Assembly: GCA_022563655.1 (NCBI GenBank)
Contig: JADFMW010000012.1
Span: 1 to 23,193, forward strand
DNA: 23,193 nt
Direction of reading: 5' to 3'
Source of the DNA: Pseudomonadota bacterium
GTDB taxonomy: Bacteria; Pseudomonadota; Alphaproteobacteria; JAAXGF01
Shown: positions 5,752-12,963 of the stretch, one piece after another
Layout: each line of letters opens with the position of its first letter
Position numbering within the stretch: the first letter of the stretch is position 1
Made by a program: the position numbers and the translations under genes
The notes under the pieces: generated by a model
The model's database searches: none
Told to the model about the DNA's origin: nothing
The model's input: the letters and a program-made list of their open reading frames with translations, nothing else

Positions 5752-6741
5752 ATGACGGTTCTGATCACTGGCGCGTCCGGTTTCGTCGGGTCGGCGGTGC
5801 TGCGCCATCTCGTGCAGGCCGGACATCGGGTGCGCGCGCTCGTCCGTCCCGACAGCGACCGGCGCAACCTCGATGGGGTGCCGGTCGAGATCGCGGTCGG
5901 CGACCTGAGGGACCGGGCGTCGCTCGAGCGCGCCGCGGCCGGCTGCTCGGGCTTGTTCCACGTGGCCGCGGACTATCGCCTGTGGACGCCCAAGCCCGAC
6001 GGCATGTACCAGACCAACGTCTCGGGCACCCGCGAGCTGATGCTGGCGGCGGCGGCCGCCGGCGTTGGGCGCATCGTCTATACCAGCAGCGTCGCCACCC
6101 TGGGCCTCACAGCCGACGGAACTCCCGCCGACGAGACCGCCCCGGCGGCGATCGACGACATGATCGGCCACTACAAGCGCTCGAAGTTCCTGGCCGAGGC
6201 CGAGGTGTTGAAGCTGGCCGAGGACGAGGGCCTGCCGGTGGTGATCGTCAACCCGTCGACGCCCGTCGGGCCGCGCGACATCAAACCCACGCCGACCGGG
6301 CGCATGATCGTCGAGGCGGCGGCCGGGCGCATGCCCGCCTTCGTCGACACCGGCCTCAATCTGGTGCACGTCGACGACGTCGCCGCCGGCCATCTGCTGG
6401 CATACGAGCGCGGCGCGGTGGGCGAGCGCTACATCCTGGGCGGCGACAACATGACCCTGCGCGAGATCCTGCGCGATATCGCCGCCATCACCGGCCGCCG
6501 GCCGCCCCGGGTCCGCCTGCCTCACGGCCTCGTGGTGCCGATCGCCTATGTTGCCGAGGCCTGGGCGCGGCTCGGCGGCGGCGAGCCGTTCGTCACCGTC
6601 GACGGCGTCCGCATGGCCAGGAAGCTGATGTTCTTTTCGTCGCAAAAGGCGAGGGACGCGCTGGGCTTCCGGCCCCGCCCGGCGGCCGAGGCGTTGCGCG
6701 ACGCCGTCGAGTGGTACCGACTGAACGGCTATCTCGGCTAA
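5752..6741 (+). CDS. hpnA: Hopanoid-associated NAD-dependent sugar epimerase HpnA
   Basis: The protein is 329 aa, the normal HpnA length, and belongs to the extended short-chain dehydrogenase family. The N-terminal GASGFVG (residues 7-13) is the NAD-binding glycine motif. TSS at 111-113 and YKRSK at 141-145 supply the catalytic Ser and the Tyr-x3-Lys pair. VNPSTPVGPRDIKPTPTG is highly typical of HpnA. Members are annotated with hopanoid biosynthesis because the gene clusters with hopanoid genes, although the substrate is not firmly known. No other hpn genes are in the window. The gene follows a small protein gene and converges on the MetE-like gene with 15 bp between stop codons. The ribosome-binding site in front of ATG 5752 is weak. 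Confidence 0.88.
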   Translation: MTVLITGASGFVGSAVLRHLVQAGHRVRALVRPDSDRRNLDGVPVEIAVGDLRDRASLERAAAGCSGLFHVAADYRLWTPKPDGMYQTNVSGTRELMLAAAAAGVGRIVYTSSVATLGLTADGTPADETAPAAIDDMIGHYKRSKFLAEAEVLKLAEDEGLPVVIVNPSTPVGPRDIKPTPTGRMIVEAAAGRMPAFVDTGLNLVHVDDVAAGHLLAYERGAVGERYILGGDNMTLREILRDIAAITGRRPPRVRLPHGLVVPIAYVAEAWARLGGGEPFVTVDGVRMARKLMFFSSQKARDALGFRPRPAAEALRDAVEWYRLNGYLG

Positions 6742-6760
6742 GAACGGCTATCTCGGCTAA
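6723..6760. repeat. 19-bp tandem duplication spanning two convergent stop codons
   Basis: GAACGGCTATCTCGGCTAA occurs twice in a row, perfectly, at 6723-6741 and 6742-6760. The first copy ends with the hpnA stop TAA. The second holds the stop of the MetE-like gene (CTA at 6757-6759 on the plus strand). Before duplication both stops would have overlapped in one copy. Confidence 0.97.
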
Positions 6761-7791
6761 GACGGCCCGACGATTTTCGCCGCCGCCACCAGGTTGCCAA
6801 GCTTGGCGAGCGCCGTCGCCCTGTCCAGCAAGTTCAGGCCGCAGTCGGGCGCGGCGATGAGCCGGTCGGCGTCGATGTGATAGAGCGCCGCCCTGAGACG
6901 CTCGACGATCTCGTCGACCGGATCGACGCGCGAGCGGCCGACGTCGACGAGGCCGAGTAGGATCTTCGTGGAGCTGAACCTTTCGAGCAAGGCAAGGTCG
7001 TTGTGGCGGTGCGCGTCTTCGAGCGAGAAGGCGTCGATCTCCGCCGCTTCCAGCGCATCGGCCAGGGTCGCGTACACGTGCGGGTCGGCCTTGGGATAGT
7101 CATCCATATCGAGCTCGGCCGGGTAGCCGCAGCAGACGTGGACAACCCGCGTCACCCCCGCCGGCACGCCGTGGAAACAGCGCGACAGGTGGTCGATGCC
7201 ATAGGCAAGCGCGCCTTCCGGGCGACGCGCGAACAGCGGCTCGTCGACCTGGATCCACGTGCAGCCCGCGTCGGCGAGGGCGCGGATCTCGACGTTGAGC
7301 GCATCGGCAAGCGCCGCGCCGAGCCGGCGTTGATCGCCGTAATAGGTGTCCACCGTTGAATCGGCGATGGTCATCGGCCCGGGCACGGTGATCTTCACCG
7401 GACGCTCGGTCACCGCCTGCGCGCTGCGCCAGTCTTCGGCCAGGAACGGCGCGCCGGCCTCGATCGGACGCCCGATCGTCGGCACGCGCGCCCGCCAACT
7501 GCCGTCGCGCATCTCCTTGACCGCCAAGTCGTCGAAGCTGAATCCCCTGAGATGACGGCAGTGATAATAGATGTAGTGCTCGCGCCGGATCTCGCCGTCG
7601 GTCGGGATGTCGATTCCAACCTCGACCTGGTCGCGAACCGCTTCGCGCGTTCCTCGCTCGAACCGCTCCTTGGCGTCGCGCGGCGGAGCCGCGAGGTAAT
7701 CGCTGTAGTTCCTGGTCGGGTCGCCGCGGCTCGGGTTCTGCAGCGGCAGGTAGTCGGGCTTCGGATAGGAGCCGCTGGTTGTCGTGAGCAT
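6757..7791 (-). CDS. Short MetE-like (cobalamin-independent methionine synthase C-terminal domain) methyltransferase
   Basis: The protein is 344 aa, only the size of the C-terminal catalytic barrel of full MetE (about 750 aa). The zinc ligands of MetE are all recognisable: His218 and Cys220 in VVHVCCGYP, Glu258 in AFSLEDAHRHND and Cys317 in APDCGLN. DEP at 183-185 and DGEIRRE at 65-71 also fit the family. It lacks the N-terminal half that binds the folate polyglutamate. It is therefore a 'core' MetE homologue whose methyl donor may differ from methyltetrahydrofolate; methylcobalamin or corrinoid proteins have been discussed for such proteins. Its start, ATG 7791, has GGGGGGA eight bases upstream. 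It converges with hpnA and diverges from the PfkB kinase. A cytoplasmic methyl-transfer role is secure; the substrate is not. Confidence 0.85.
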   Translation of the reverse strand: MLTTTSGSYPKPDYLPLQNPSRGDPTRNYSDYLAAPPRDAKERFERGTREAVRDQVEVGIDIPTDGEIRREHYIYYHCRHLRGFSFDDLAVKEMRDGSWRARVPTIGRPIEAGAPFLAEDWRSAQAVTERPVKITVPGPMTIADSTVDTYYGDQRRLGAALADALNVEIRALADAGCTWIQVDEPLFARRPEGALAYGIDHLSRCFHGVPAGVTRVVHVCCGYPAELDMDDYPKADPHVYATLADALEAAEIDAFSLEDAHRHNDLALLERFSSTKILLGLVDVGRSRVDPVDEIVERLRAALYHIDADRLIAAPDCGLNLLDRATALAKLGNLVAAAKIVGPS

Positions 7792-8099
7792 CGGTTCGTC
7801 CCCCCGGTCCCCGCCGATTCGAGCTCGTTTTCAAAACACCCCGAAACACCCCGGTTGGTGGTCCGAGGCGGCGCCGCGGTCTCGGTGCGGGCCGGGCGCA
7901 CGCGCTCGGCGCACGCGGCGGCGGTCGTCGGCCCGATGTTAACCGATCCGCGGCGGCTTATTAAGCCGTCATGGGCATTTGCGGGCGAAGCGGGCGCCTG
8001 CGCCTCTTGACCCGTACCGGCAAAGCGGATATCCGCGCCTCGAGACCCGCAAGAACGGACGATGGCGACGGGGGCAACGAAACAATCAGAATAAATCAC
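7792..8099. other. Divergent intergenic region between the MetE-like and PfkB genes
   Basis: No gene is seen in these 308 bp. A 10-11 bp repetition (ACACCCCGAA / ACACCCCGG, near 7838-7854) lies 50 bp in front of the MetE-like gene. A locally AT-rich stretch at 8075-8135, rare in this genome, surrounds the PfkB start and may hold its promoter. No riboswitch consensus was recognised. Confidence 0.4.
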
Positions 8100-9029
8100 A
8101 TGGATCACACGTTCAGTGTCTGTGTAATCGGTCACGTAACAAGCGATGTGTGCCGGATTGGACGCCGGCCAGAGACAGCCCGGCCAGAGACAGCCCGGCC
8201 GAAGACAGCGATGGCGGGCGGCGTGGTGCATTACGCCGGTATCGCATTACGGAGATTGGGCCTCGATACGGCGATAATCACCAAAGCGGCGAGCGATGAT
8301 GCCGGCGAGGTCTTGCGCATGCTTCGCGACGCCGGCGTCAGAACGTATTGTCGTGAAAGTCCGGCGACCACGGTGTTCGAGAATATCTACTCGGGCGGCG
8401 ACCTTGCCGTTCGCAGCCAGGCGGTCCGGTCGATCGCCGCGGCGTTCGAGCCGCGCGATCTCGGGCCGGTTCGGGCCAAGGTCGTTCACCTCGGTCCGCT
8501 GACCCGCGAGGAGATGCCCACCGAGTTTATCGAGGCGGTGTCCAAGCGGGCCGAATGCGTATCGTTGGACGTTCAGGGCTTCGTCAGACGTGTCGAACGG
8601 CAACAGGTCCGGCTCGCCGACTGGCCGGACAAAAAGCAGGGGCTCGCCGGCGTCGACGTCCTGAAGGCGAGCCTGCCGGAGGCGCAAATCCTGTCCGGCG
8701 AGGACGATCCCGAGCGCGCCGCCCGGACCCTCGCGGATCTCGGTCCCGGCGAGGTCATCGTGACCCTGGGCGCCAAAGGATCGCTGATCCTGGCCGCGGG
8801 ACGCTGCTGGCGCATCCCGGCGTTCGCGCCGCGGGCCGTGGTCGACCCGACGGGCTGCGGCGACACGTACTGCGCCGGCTACATCTTTCACCGGCTGCGG
8901 TCGGACGACATCGCGGCGGCGGGCCGGTTCGCCGCCGCCCTCGCCACGCTCAAGCTGGAACGCCGCGGTCCTTACGCGGGCGATGCGAAGGACGTCGGCG
9001 CGCTACTGAGAGGGGCCGAGGCCGTATAG
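8100..9029 (+). CDS. PfkB-family carbohydrate/nucleoside kinase
   Basis: The protein is 309 aa from ATG 8100, the usual PfkB length. I chose this start because MDHTFSVCVIGHVTSDV aligns with the typical first beta strand; the open frame reaches further upstream without family features. The signature DPTGCGDTYCAGY (249-261) carries the catalytic Asp255, with Cys replacing the usual Ala in GAGD. VTLGAKGS (221-228) is the ATP-side motif and GGVVHYAGIALRRLG (40-54) the substrate-binding glycine region. Such enzymes phosphorylate sugars or nucleosides with ATP. The substrate is not evident. Between strand one and the glycine region there are three 15-bp tandem repeats that insert PETAR-type residues (about 24-37). 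The proximity of inositol-phosphate synthase makes an inositol-related sugar conceivable, but this is weak. Confidence 0.82.
   Translation: MDHTFSVCVIGHVTSDVCRIGRRPETARPETARPKTAMAGGVVHYAGIALRRLGLDTAIITKAASDDAGEVLRMLRDAGVRTYCRESPATTVFENIYSGGDLAVRSQAVRSIAAAFEPRDLGPVRAKVVHLGPLTREEMPTEFIEAVSKRAECVSLDVQGFVRRVERQQVRLADWPDKKQGLAGVDVLKASLPEAQILSGEDDPERAARTLADLGPGEVIVTLGAKGSLILAAGRCWRIPAFAPRAVVDPTGCGDTYCAGYIFHRLRSDDIAAAGRFAAALATLKLERRGPYAGDAKDVGALLRGAEAV
8165..8209. repeat. Three in-frame 15-bp units inside the PfkB gene
   Basis: CCGGCCAGAGACAGC occurs at 8165 and 8180 and, with one dinucleotide change, at 8195. The units encode a five-residue repeat near position 24-37 of the kinase, so the reading frame is preserved. 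Confidence 0.93.
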
Positions 9030-9075
9030 GCGGGTGGCTCACGCCGCGATGGCCCGCGCCAGCGGTTTGGCGCAT

Positions 9076-9117
9076 CGGGCCGTGCGCACCGGGCCGTGCG
9101 CACCGGGCCGCGCGCAT
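9076..9117. repeat. Three tandem 14-bp units
   Basis: CGGGCCGTGCGCAC occurs at 9076 and 9090, and a two-base variant at 9104. It lies in the 116-bp gap between the convergent PfkB and methyltransferase genes. No classical terminator hairpin is obvious there. Confidence 0.9.
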
Positions 9118-9145
9118 GGCTTCGTTGCCCGCGGCGGCGCGGTTC

Positions 9146-9955
9146 TCACCCGGGCTCGCCGGTGCGCTCGACCGTCAGGGTGCGCTCGACCATCAGCATG
9201 ATGTTCTCGTCGTGCCATCCGACGTGGTCGGGATCGGCAAACTCACGCCGTACGTTCTCCTCGAAGCCTTGCAGCGCCGTCTCGAACGCCTCCGGCGCAT
9301 AGAGCGAGAAGGTCGAGTAGTGTCTGCTGCGCGCCTGGCCGACGAGGCGCTCGAGCGTGGCGCCGCGGGCATACCGGAAACGCTTGACCTGGACGAGCTC
9401 GAGGCCCGCCGCCGCGGCCACCTGGCTTTTCATGTCGGCGAGCGTATGGAGCCGCGTTTCCTTGGCCGCGAAGTCGGGGAAGAACCGGCCCCAGATGGTT
9501 CTCGCGTTCTGCCCGGGGGTGCGCGTGTAGACGAAGATGCGGCCGCCTTGGCGGATCGCCCGCGCCGCCTTATCGAGAAACGTCGGGAAGTGAAAGTGGT
9601 GGACGGCGTTGAACGAAAAGACGCAGTCGAACGAAGCGGCTTCCAGATCGGCGTCCTCGACGCGCGCGGCCACCGTCCGGAAATCGGTTATGCCGTGCGC
9701 GGACAGGTAGCGCGAGAGTTCCGCCAGCATGCCCTCGTTGCTGTCGACGCAGGTGAGCCGCAGGTTCGGCAGGTACCTGAAGAGCAACAGATCGTAGCGC
9801 CCCTCGCCAGAGCCGAAATCCGCCGCCGTGATCGAGGCGAGACCGTCGAGTTTGTCGCGGATGAAGCGTATCGGCGCCTCGTCCGTCGTCCTAAGCTGGC
9901 GATAGGTCTCGGCGATCCTGGAAAAATGCGCGCGGGTCTTGAGGTCTGTGGTCAT
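9146..9955 (-). CDS. Class I SAM-dependent methyltransferase
   Basis: The protein is 269 aa. AADFGSGEGRYDLLLFRYL (from about residue 44) is motif I that binds S-adenosylmethionine. CVDSNEGML carries the acidic residue for the ribose, and FDCVFSFNAVHHF is motif IV, the layout of the Methyltransf_11/25 group. The acceptor substrate cannot be told. The C-terminal FRYARGATLERL, SRHYSTFSLY and WHDENIMLMVERT blocks look conserved and are unlike the UbiE or Cfa subfamilies. The last residues come from an 18-bp duplication (units near 9160-9177 and 9178-9195) that gives VERTLTVERTGE. The start ATG 9955 has no strong ribosome-binding site. It converges with the PfkB gene and diverges from the inositol synthase across a long gap. 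Confidence 0.82.
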   Translation of the reverse strand: MTTDLKTRAHFSRIAETYRQLRTTDEAPIRFIRDKLDGLASITAADFGSGEGRYDLLLFRYLPNLRLTCVDSNEGMLAELSRYLSAHGITDFRTVAARVEDADLEAASFDCVFSFNAVHHFHFPTFLDKAARAIRQGGRIFVYTRTPGQNARTIWGRFFPDFAAKETRLHTLADMKSQVAAAAGLELVQVKRFRYARGATLERLVGQARSRHYSTFSLYAPEAFETALQGFEENVRREFADPDHVGWHDENIMLMVERTLTVERTGEPG

Positions 9956-10505
9956 GGTGCTTCTGTAACAGCGCCGCGCCGCCCGAGATGCCGATCACCG
10001 CGTGCCGGCAGCCGGGTGGGCCGCGCATTGGTCAGTCGTGAGCCTTTGTAAGCACCCCTGTAGGTCCAAGCTTACCCAGACTCGGCTATTCGTTCAACTG
10101 CGGGCCGGGTTGCGAGTTGGTCCCGATAGGCGTGGCGCCAAGCCCGTAATTCAGGCTATAATCGCGGCCGGTTGCTCGCCGCTTCGCGGTGCGGACCCAC
10201 CCGGCGCCGCCGACGGAACGGCCTGCTGCGCAACGACGCCACGCCACTTCGGCGCTCCCTCGCCGAAGTCCGCACCGACCAGCCGCGGCGATGAGCCACC
10301 TGTCGGAGCCAGTCTCGGCAGCCGACCGGCGGGTATGCACCGCCACGGCGCACGATGGACGGCCTTCGAACGGCAGGGGAAGCCCACGCTTTGTCGCAAA
10401 TGATCGCGCCGAGCGCCGGCACGTGCTATAGACACAATGGGACGATTTGGGAAAAATATTTAGCTAAGCAATGAATTCGAAAGCTGATAAGGGGGACACA
10501 AGCAC
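9956..10505. other. Long intergenic region before inositol-phosphate synthase
   Basis: These 550 bp have no convincing protein gene. They contain a TATAAT at 10157-10162 with no good -35, a nested inverted-repeat structure (10163-10287), a smaller hairpin GGCGG-N7-CCGCC near 10337, and TGCTATAGA (10424-10432), an extended -10-like sequence in front of the synthase. AAGGGGGA at about 10490 is the synthase ribosome-binding site. Confidence 0.5.
10163..10287. ncRNA. Putative structured RNA or leader element
   Basis: Three inverted repeats are nested. The outer arms are CGCGGC-C-GGT (10163-10172) and ACC-A-GCCGCG (10278-10287). The middle arms are GGTGCGGAC (10188-10196) and GTCCGCACC (10268-10276), a perfect 9-bp match. 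The inner hairpin is ACTTCGGCG-CTCCCT-CGCCGAAGT (10246-10269), a perfect 9-bp stem with a 6-base loop that overlaps the middle arm by two bases. A TATAAT directly precedes it on the plus strand. It matches no RNA family I can recall. The strand is unknown because either transcript could fold. High GC raises the chance of fortuitous pairing, but two perfect 9-bp pairs with ordered nesting are notable. Confidence 0.4.
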
Positions 10506-11642
10506 ATGGGAACAATACGCGTGGCGATTGCCGGCATCGGGAACTGCGCGAGCTCTCTGGTTCAAGGGATCGAGTACTACAGGCGCCGCAACGACGACGA
10601 ATACATTGGCCTCATGCATCCCAGGATTGGCGAGTGGAGCTGCGGCGAGATCGATGTCGTCGCCGCTTTCGATATCGACCGCCGCAAGGTCGGCAGGTCG
10701 TTGGAGGAGGCTGTTTTCGCCGCGCCGAACTGCACCAGGATTTTCCAGAGCACCTTGCCGGTTTCCGGCGTCAAGGTGCAGATGGGGCCGATCCTCGATG
10801 GTGTCGCGCCGCACATGGCCGACCATCCCGACGAAGAGACCTTCCGGCCGGCCGACGTTGAACCGGTGGACGTGCCCCAAGCGCTCAGAGAGACCAAGGC
10901 GGAGATCTTGGTCTGCTACATGCCGGTGGGAGCGGAAGAAGCGGTGCAATACTACGCCCAGGCGTGCCTGGATGCGGGCGTTGCCATGGTCAACTGCGTG
11001 CCGGTGTTCATCGCCTCCAACCCTGAATGGGCGCTGAAGTTCCGCGAGGCGGCCTTGCCTCTCGTCGGCGACGATGTCAAGAGCCAGCTCGGCGCAACGA
11101 TCGTTCATCGTGCGCTCACGCGCTTGTTCGGGGACCGCGGCACCGTCCTCGACCGGACATACCAGATGAACACCGGCGGCAACACCGACTTCCTCAACAT
11201 GCTGGCGGTGGAACGCCTGAAGTCGAAGAAGATCTCCAAGACGGAGGCCGTACAGTCGCAACTCGACAAGCGGCTCGAAAGCAGGAACATCCATATCGGC
11301 CCATCCGATTACGTTCCCTGGCAGGACGATAACAAGGTCTGCTTCCTGCGCATGGAGGGTCGCGGGTTCGGCGATGCGCCCGTCGAACTCGAACTCAGGC
11401 TTTCGGTCCAGGATTCGCCCAACAGCGCGGGCGTCGTCATCGATGCGATCCGTTGCGCCAAGCTGGCGATGGAGCGCGGGCTCGGCGGCCCCTTGGAGGC
11501 GGTTTCCGCCTACTACATGAAGAGCCCGCCCAAGCAGATGCGCGATTCGGTCGCCCGTGAGATGACCGACGCATTCATCGGCGAGGGCGATGGCAATGGC
11601 GGCAAATTCGTGCGGATCGGTCAAACCAGCGGCGACGATTAG
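10506..11642 (+). CDS. ino1: myo-Inositol-1-phosphate synthase
   Basis: The protein is 378 aa, the size of the short bacterial/archaeal form. It converts D-glucose 6-phosphate to 1D-myo-inositol 3-phosphate with internal NAD redox cycling. The N-terminal IAGIGNCASSLVQG (8-21) is the NAD-binding Rossmann motif of this family. GDDVKSQLGATIVHR (188-202) and NTGGNTDFLNM (222-232) are hallmark active-site blocks, followed by LKSKKISKTEAV with the catalytic lysines. The product feeds inositol phospholipids or inositol-derived solutes; no partner gene (inositol monophosphatase or phosphatidylinositol synthase) is in view. The enzyme is common in Actinobacteria and Archaea and patchy in Alphaproteobacteria, so transfer is plausible. 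ATG 10506 follows AAGGGGGA with good spacing. Confidence 0.95.
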   Translation: MGTIRVAIAGIGNCASSLVQGIEYYRRRNDDEYIGLMHPRIGEWSCGEIDVVAAFDIDRRKVGRSLEEAVFAAPNCTRIFQSTLPVSGVKVQMGPILDGVAPHMADHPDEETFRPADVEPVDVPQALRETKAEILVCYMPVGAEEAVQYYAQACLDAGVAMVNCVPVFIASNPEWALKFREAALPLVGDDVKSQLGATIVHRALTRLFGDRGTVLDRTYQMNTGGNTDFLNMLAVERLKSKKISKTEAVQSQLDKRLESRNIHIGPSDYVPWQDDNKVCFLRMEGRGFGDAPVELELRLSVQDSPNSAGVVIDAIRCAKLAMERGLGGPLEAVSAYYMKSPPKQMRDSVAREMTDAFIGEGDGNGGKFVRIGQTSGDD

Positions 11643-11809
11643 CTTTTCCAGCGCTCCAATCCGCCGCCGCGTGGTCAGGGCCCGCGGCAGGACCGCACGC
11701 CTTGTGCCCGTGGGCCGCGCCGCGGACCCTGCGCCGTGGGGTGCTTGCCGGGCGCGGCGGGAGCATATCGAGGTCAAGATCGTGGACAACCCGTGAGAGA
11801 CGAGACGCG

Positions 11810-11841
11810 TGACGGGACAGAAAAATGACGGAACAGAAAAA
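11810..11841. repeat. Two tandem 16-bp units across the cupin start codon
   Basis: TGACGGGACAGAAAAA (11810-11825) is followed by TGACGGAACAGAAAAA (11826-11841), with one mismatch. The start codon ATG 11825-11827 is formed exactly at the joint of the two units. The first unit also supplies the only ribosome-binding-like GGGA. Confidence 0.95.
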
Positions 11842-12211
11842 TAACGCTGGTAAATCCTGGGTTTTCAATATCGACAACGAAGCCCAAGGCATTCCGCGCA
11901 AATTAACGGAAGGCATTACGACGCGCGTATTCTGCGGCGATCGGGTCATGCTGTCGGTCGTGCGGATCGAGCCGCACGCCACCGGCACCGTTCACAGCCA
12001 CCCCGAGGAGCAGTGGGGCTTGCTCCTGAAAGGCGAATGCGTGCGCATCCAAGGCGACGAAGAGATCGCGATGAAACCGGGAGACTTTTGGCATACCCCG
12101 TCTGGCGTGTCCCACGGCATCAGAACGGGCGATCTCGGAGCCACCGTGTTGGACGTTTTCAGCCCGCCGCGGGAGGAATACAAGAAAGCAGGCGAGGGGT
12201 TCGGGGTTTAG
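11825..12211 (+). CDS. Single-domain cupin protein
   Basis: The protein is 128 aa with one conserved beta-barrel cupin domain. The metal-binding motif is GTVHSHPEEQWGLLLKG, with His57, His59 and Glu62. Motif 2 is PGDFWHTPSGVSHGI, with His97 as the fourth ligand. A divalent metal is therefore likely bound. Such small cupins may be sugar isomerases, dioxygenases or ligand-binding proteins, and the sequence does not decide. It is 182 bp downstream of ino1 on the same strand with no obvious terminator between, so a link to inositol or sugar metabolism is possible. The start lies in a 16-bp tandem duplication. The N-terminal 10 residues are Asn/Lys-rich and unlike the rest, probably a by-product of the repeat. 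Confidence 0.85.
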   Translation: MTEQKNNAGKSWVFNIDNEAQGIPRKLTEGITTRVFCGDRVMLSVVRIEPHATGTVHSHPEEQWGLLLKGECVRIQGDEEIAMKPGDFWHTPSGVSHGIRTGDLGATVLDVFSPPREEYKKAGEGFGV

Positions 12212-12248
12212 ATCGCGCCGCTTCGCGCCGCGGCCGGCCCCACGGTCG

Positions 12249-12278
12249 CTGTCAAGTCCGGCCCGGATGTGCTATAAT
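12249..12278 (+). promoter_or_regulatory. Promoter of the glycine-zipper lipoprotein gene
   Basis: A -35-like CTGTCA (12249-12254), an 18-bp spacer and a consensus -10 TATAAT (12273-12278) with an upstream TG at 12269-12271 fit a sigma70 promoter. The start would be near 12285, about 67 bp before the gene. Confidence 0.6.
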
Positions 12279-12351
12279 AGGTTTTGCGAAGGCGCGCCAG
12301 GCTTGACTGCCGCCCTCTGAGTTTACAACGATACCGTGGAGGAATTTTGCG

Positions 12352-12825
12352 ATGAAGACCTCTCGCATCGCCATCGCGCTCGCCGCGGCGCTGTCGCTCG
12401 CGGCTTGCGCCGAAGGCACTGGAGACAAGGAGGCCGTCGGCACCCTGGTCGGCGCCGGTTTGGGCGGGCTGGCGGGTAGCCAGATCGGCTCCGGCTCAGG
12501 CAAGCTCGCCGCCGTCGGGGTGGGCGTGCTGCTCGGCGGACTGCTCGGCAGGCACGTCGGCAAGTCGCTCGATAGGGCCGACCGGATCGCGGCCGATCAC
12601 GCCGCGCAGCAATCGTTCGAGCACGAGCGCATCGGCTCGACAACCTCGTGGGCCAACCCCGACAGCGGCAATTCGGGCACGTTCACTCCGACCCGCACCT
12701 ACCAGACCGCGCGAGGCCAGCCGTGCCGCGAGTACACCACGACGGTGACCATCGACGGCCGCAAACAGACCGCCTACGGCACCGCCTGCCGCGAGCCCGA
12801 CGGCAGCTGGAAGATCATCAACTAG
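12352..12825 (+). CDS. Outer-membrane lipoprotein, glycine-zipper 17-kDa surface-antigen family
   Basis: The protein is 157 aa. Residues 1-18 are a lipoprotein signal with lipobox LAAC, so Cys19 is lipidated, and the following Ala-Glu favours outer-membrane sorting. Residues 29-70 form a glycine zipper with two hydrophobic runs (GTLVGAGLGGLAGSQIG and LAAVGVGVLLGGLLGRHVG). The C-terminal half has SWANPDSGNSGTFTPTRTY, then CREYTTTVTIDGRKQTAYGT and a final ACREPDGSWKIIN. This is the soluble domain of the RT0821/Lpp0805 (Rickettsia 17-kDa antigen) family. Members are abundant envelope lipoproteins of unclear function. The gene has its own good promoter, a GGAGGAA ribosome-binding site eight bases before ATG, and a hairpin after the stop, so it is probably monocistronic. 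Confidence 0.92.
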   Translation: MKTSRIAIALAAALSLAACAEGTGDKEAVGTLVGAGLGGLAGSQIGSGSGKLAAVGVGVLLGGLLGRHVGKSLDRADRIAADHAAQQSFEHERIGSTTSWANPDSGNSGTFTPTRTYQTARGQPCREYTTTVTIDGRKQTAYGTACREPDGSWKIIN

Positions 12826-12854
12826 CCGGCTCGCCCGGCTCCTTTCCCGAGCCT

Positions 12855-12892
12855 CCCGCCACGCCGTGGAGCGAAGCTCCGCTGGCGGCGGG
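12855..12892 (+). terminator. Hairpin after the lipoprotein gene
   Basis: Nested arms CCCGCC (12855-12860) with GGCGGG (12887-12892), and GGAGC-GAA-GCTCC (12868-12880), form a GC-rich stem-loop 30 bp past the stop. Only a short TTT follows, so it is a weak intrinsic terminator or an RNA-stability hairpin. Confidence 0.5.
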
Positions 12893-12897
12893 CTGGT

Positions 12898-12925
12898 TTG
12901 ACCCCTATCCGCGTTGGTGTAGGAT
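12898..12925 (+). promoter_or_regulatory. Promoter of the fabI-aroC operon
   Basis: TTGACC (12898-12903), a 16-bp spacer and TAGGAT (12920-12925) preceded by TG make a good sigma70 promoter. Transcription would start near 12932, about 32 bases before fabI. Confidence 0.65.
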
Positions 12926-12963
12926 GCCGCCAGCCGACGCCGTGGCGCGCGCGTGAGGACAGC

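Noticed and set aside
6000..6860. A 292-residue plus-strand frame overlapping hpnA
   Set aside because: It is another frame of hpnA with Arg-rich composition typical of GC-rich shadow frames.
7792..8099. Cobalamin, SAM or SAH riboswitch before the MetE-like gene
   Set aside because: No conserved box of these riboswitches was found on the minus strand in this region.
10464..11789. Large minus-strand frame opposite ino1
   Set aside because: It is the complementary shadow of a clear ino1 gene, with His/Arg/Ala bias and no domain. The same applies to long frames opposite aroC, asmA and uvrD.
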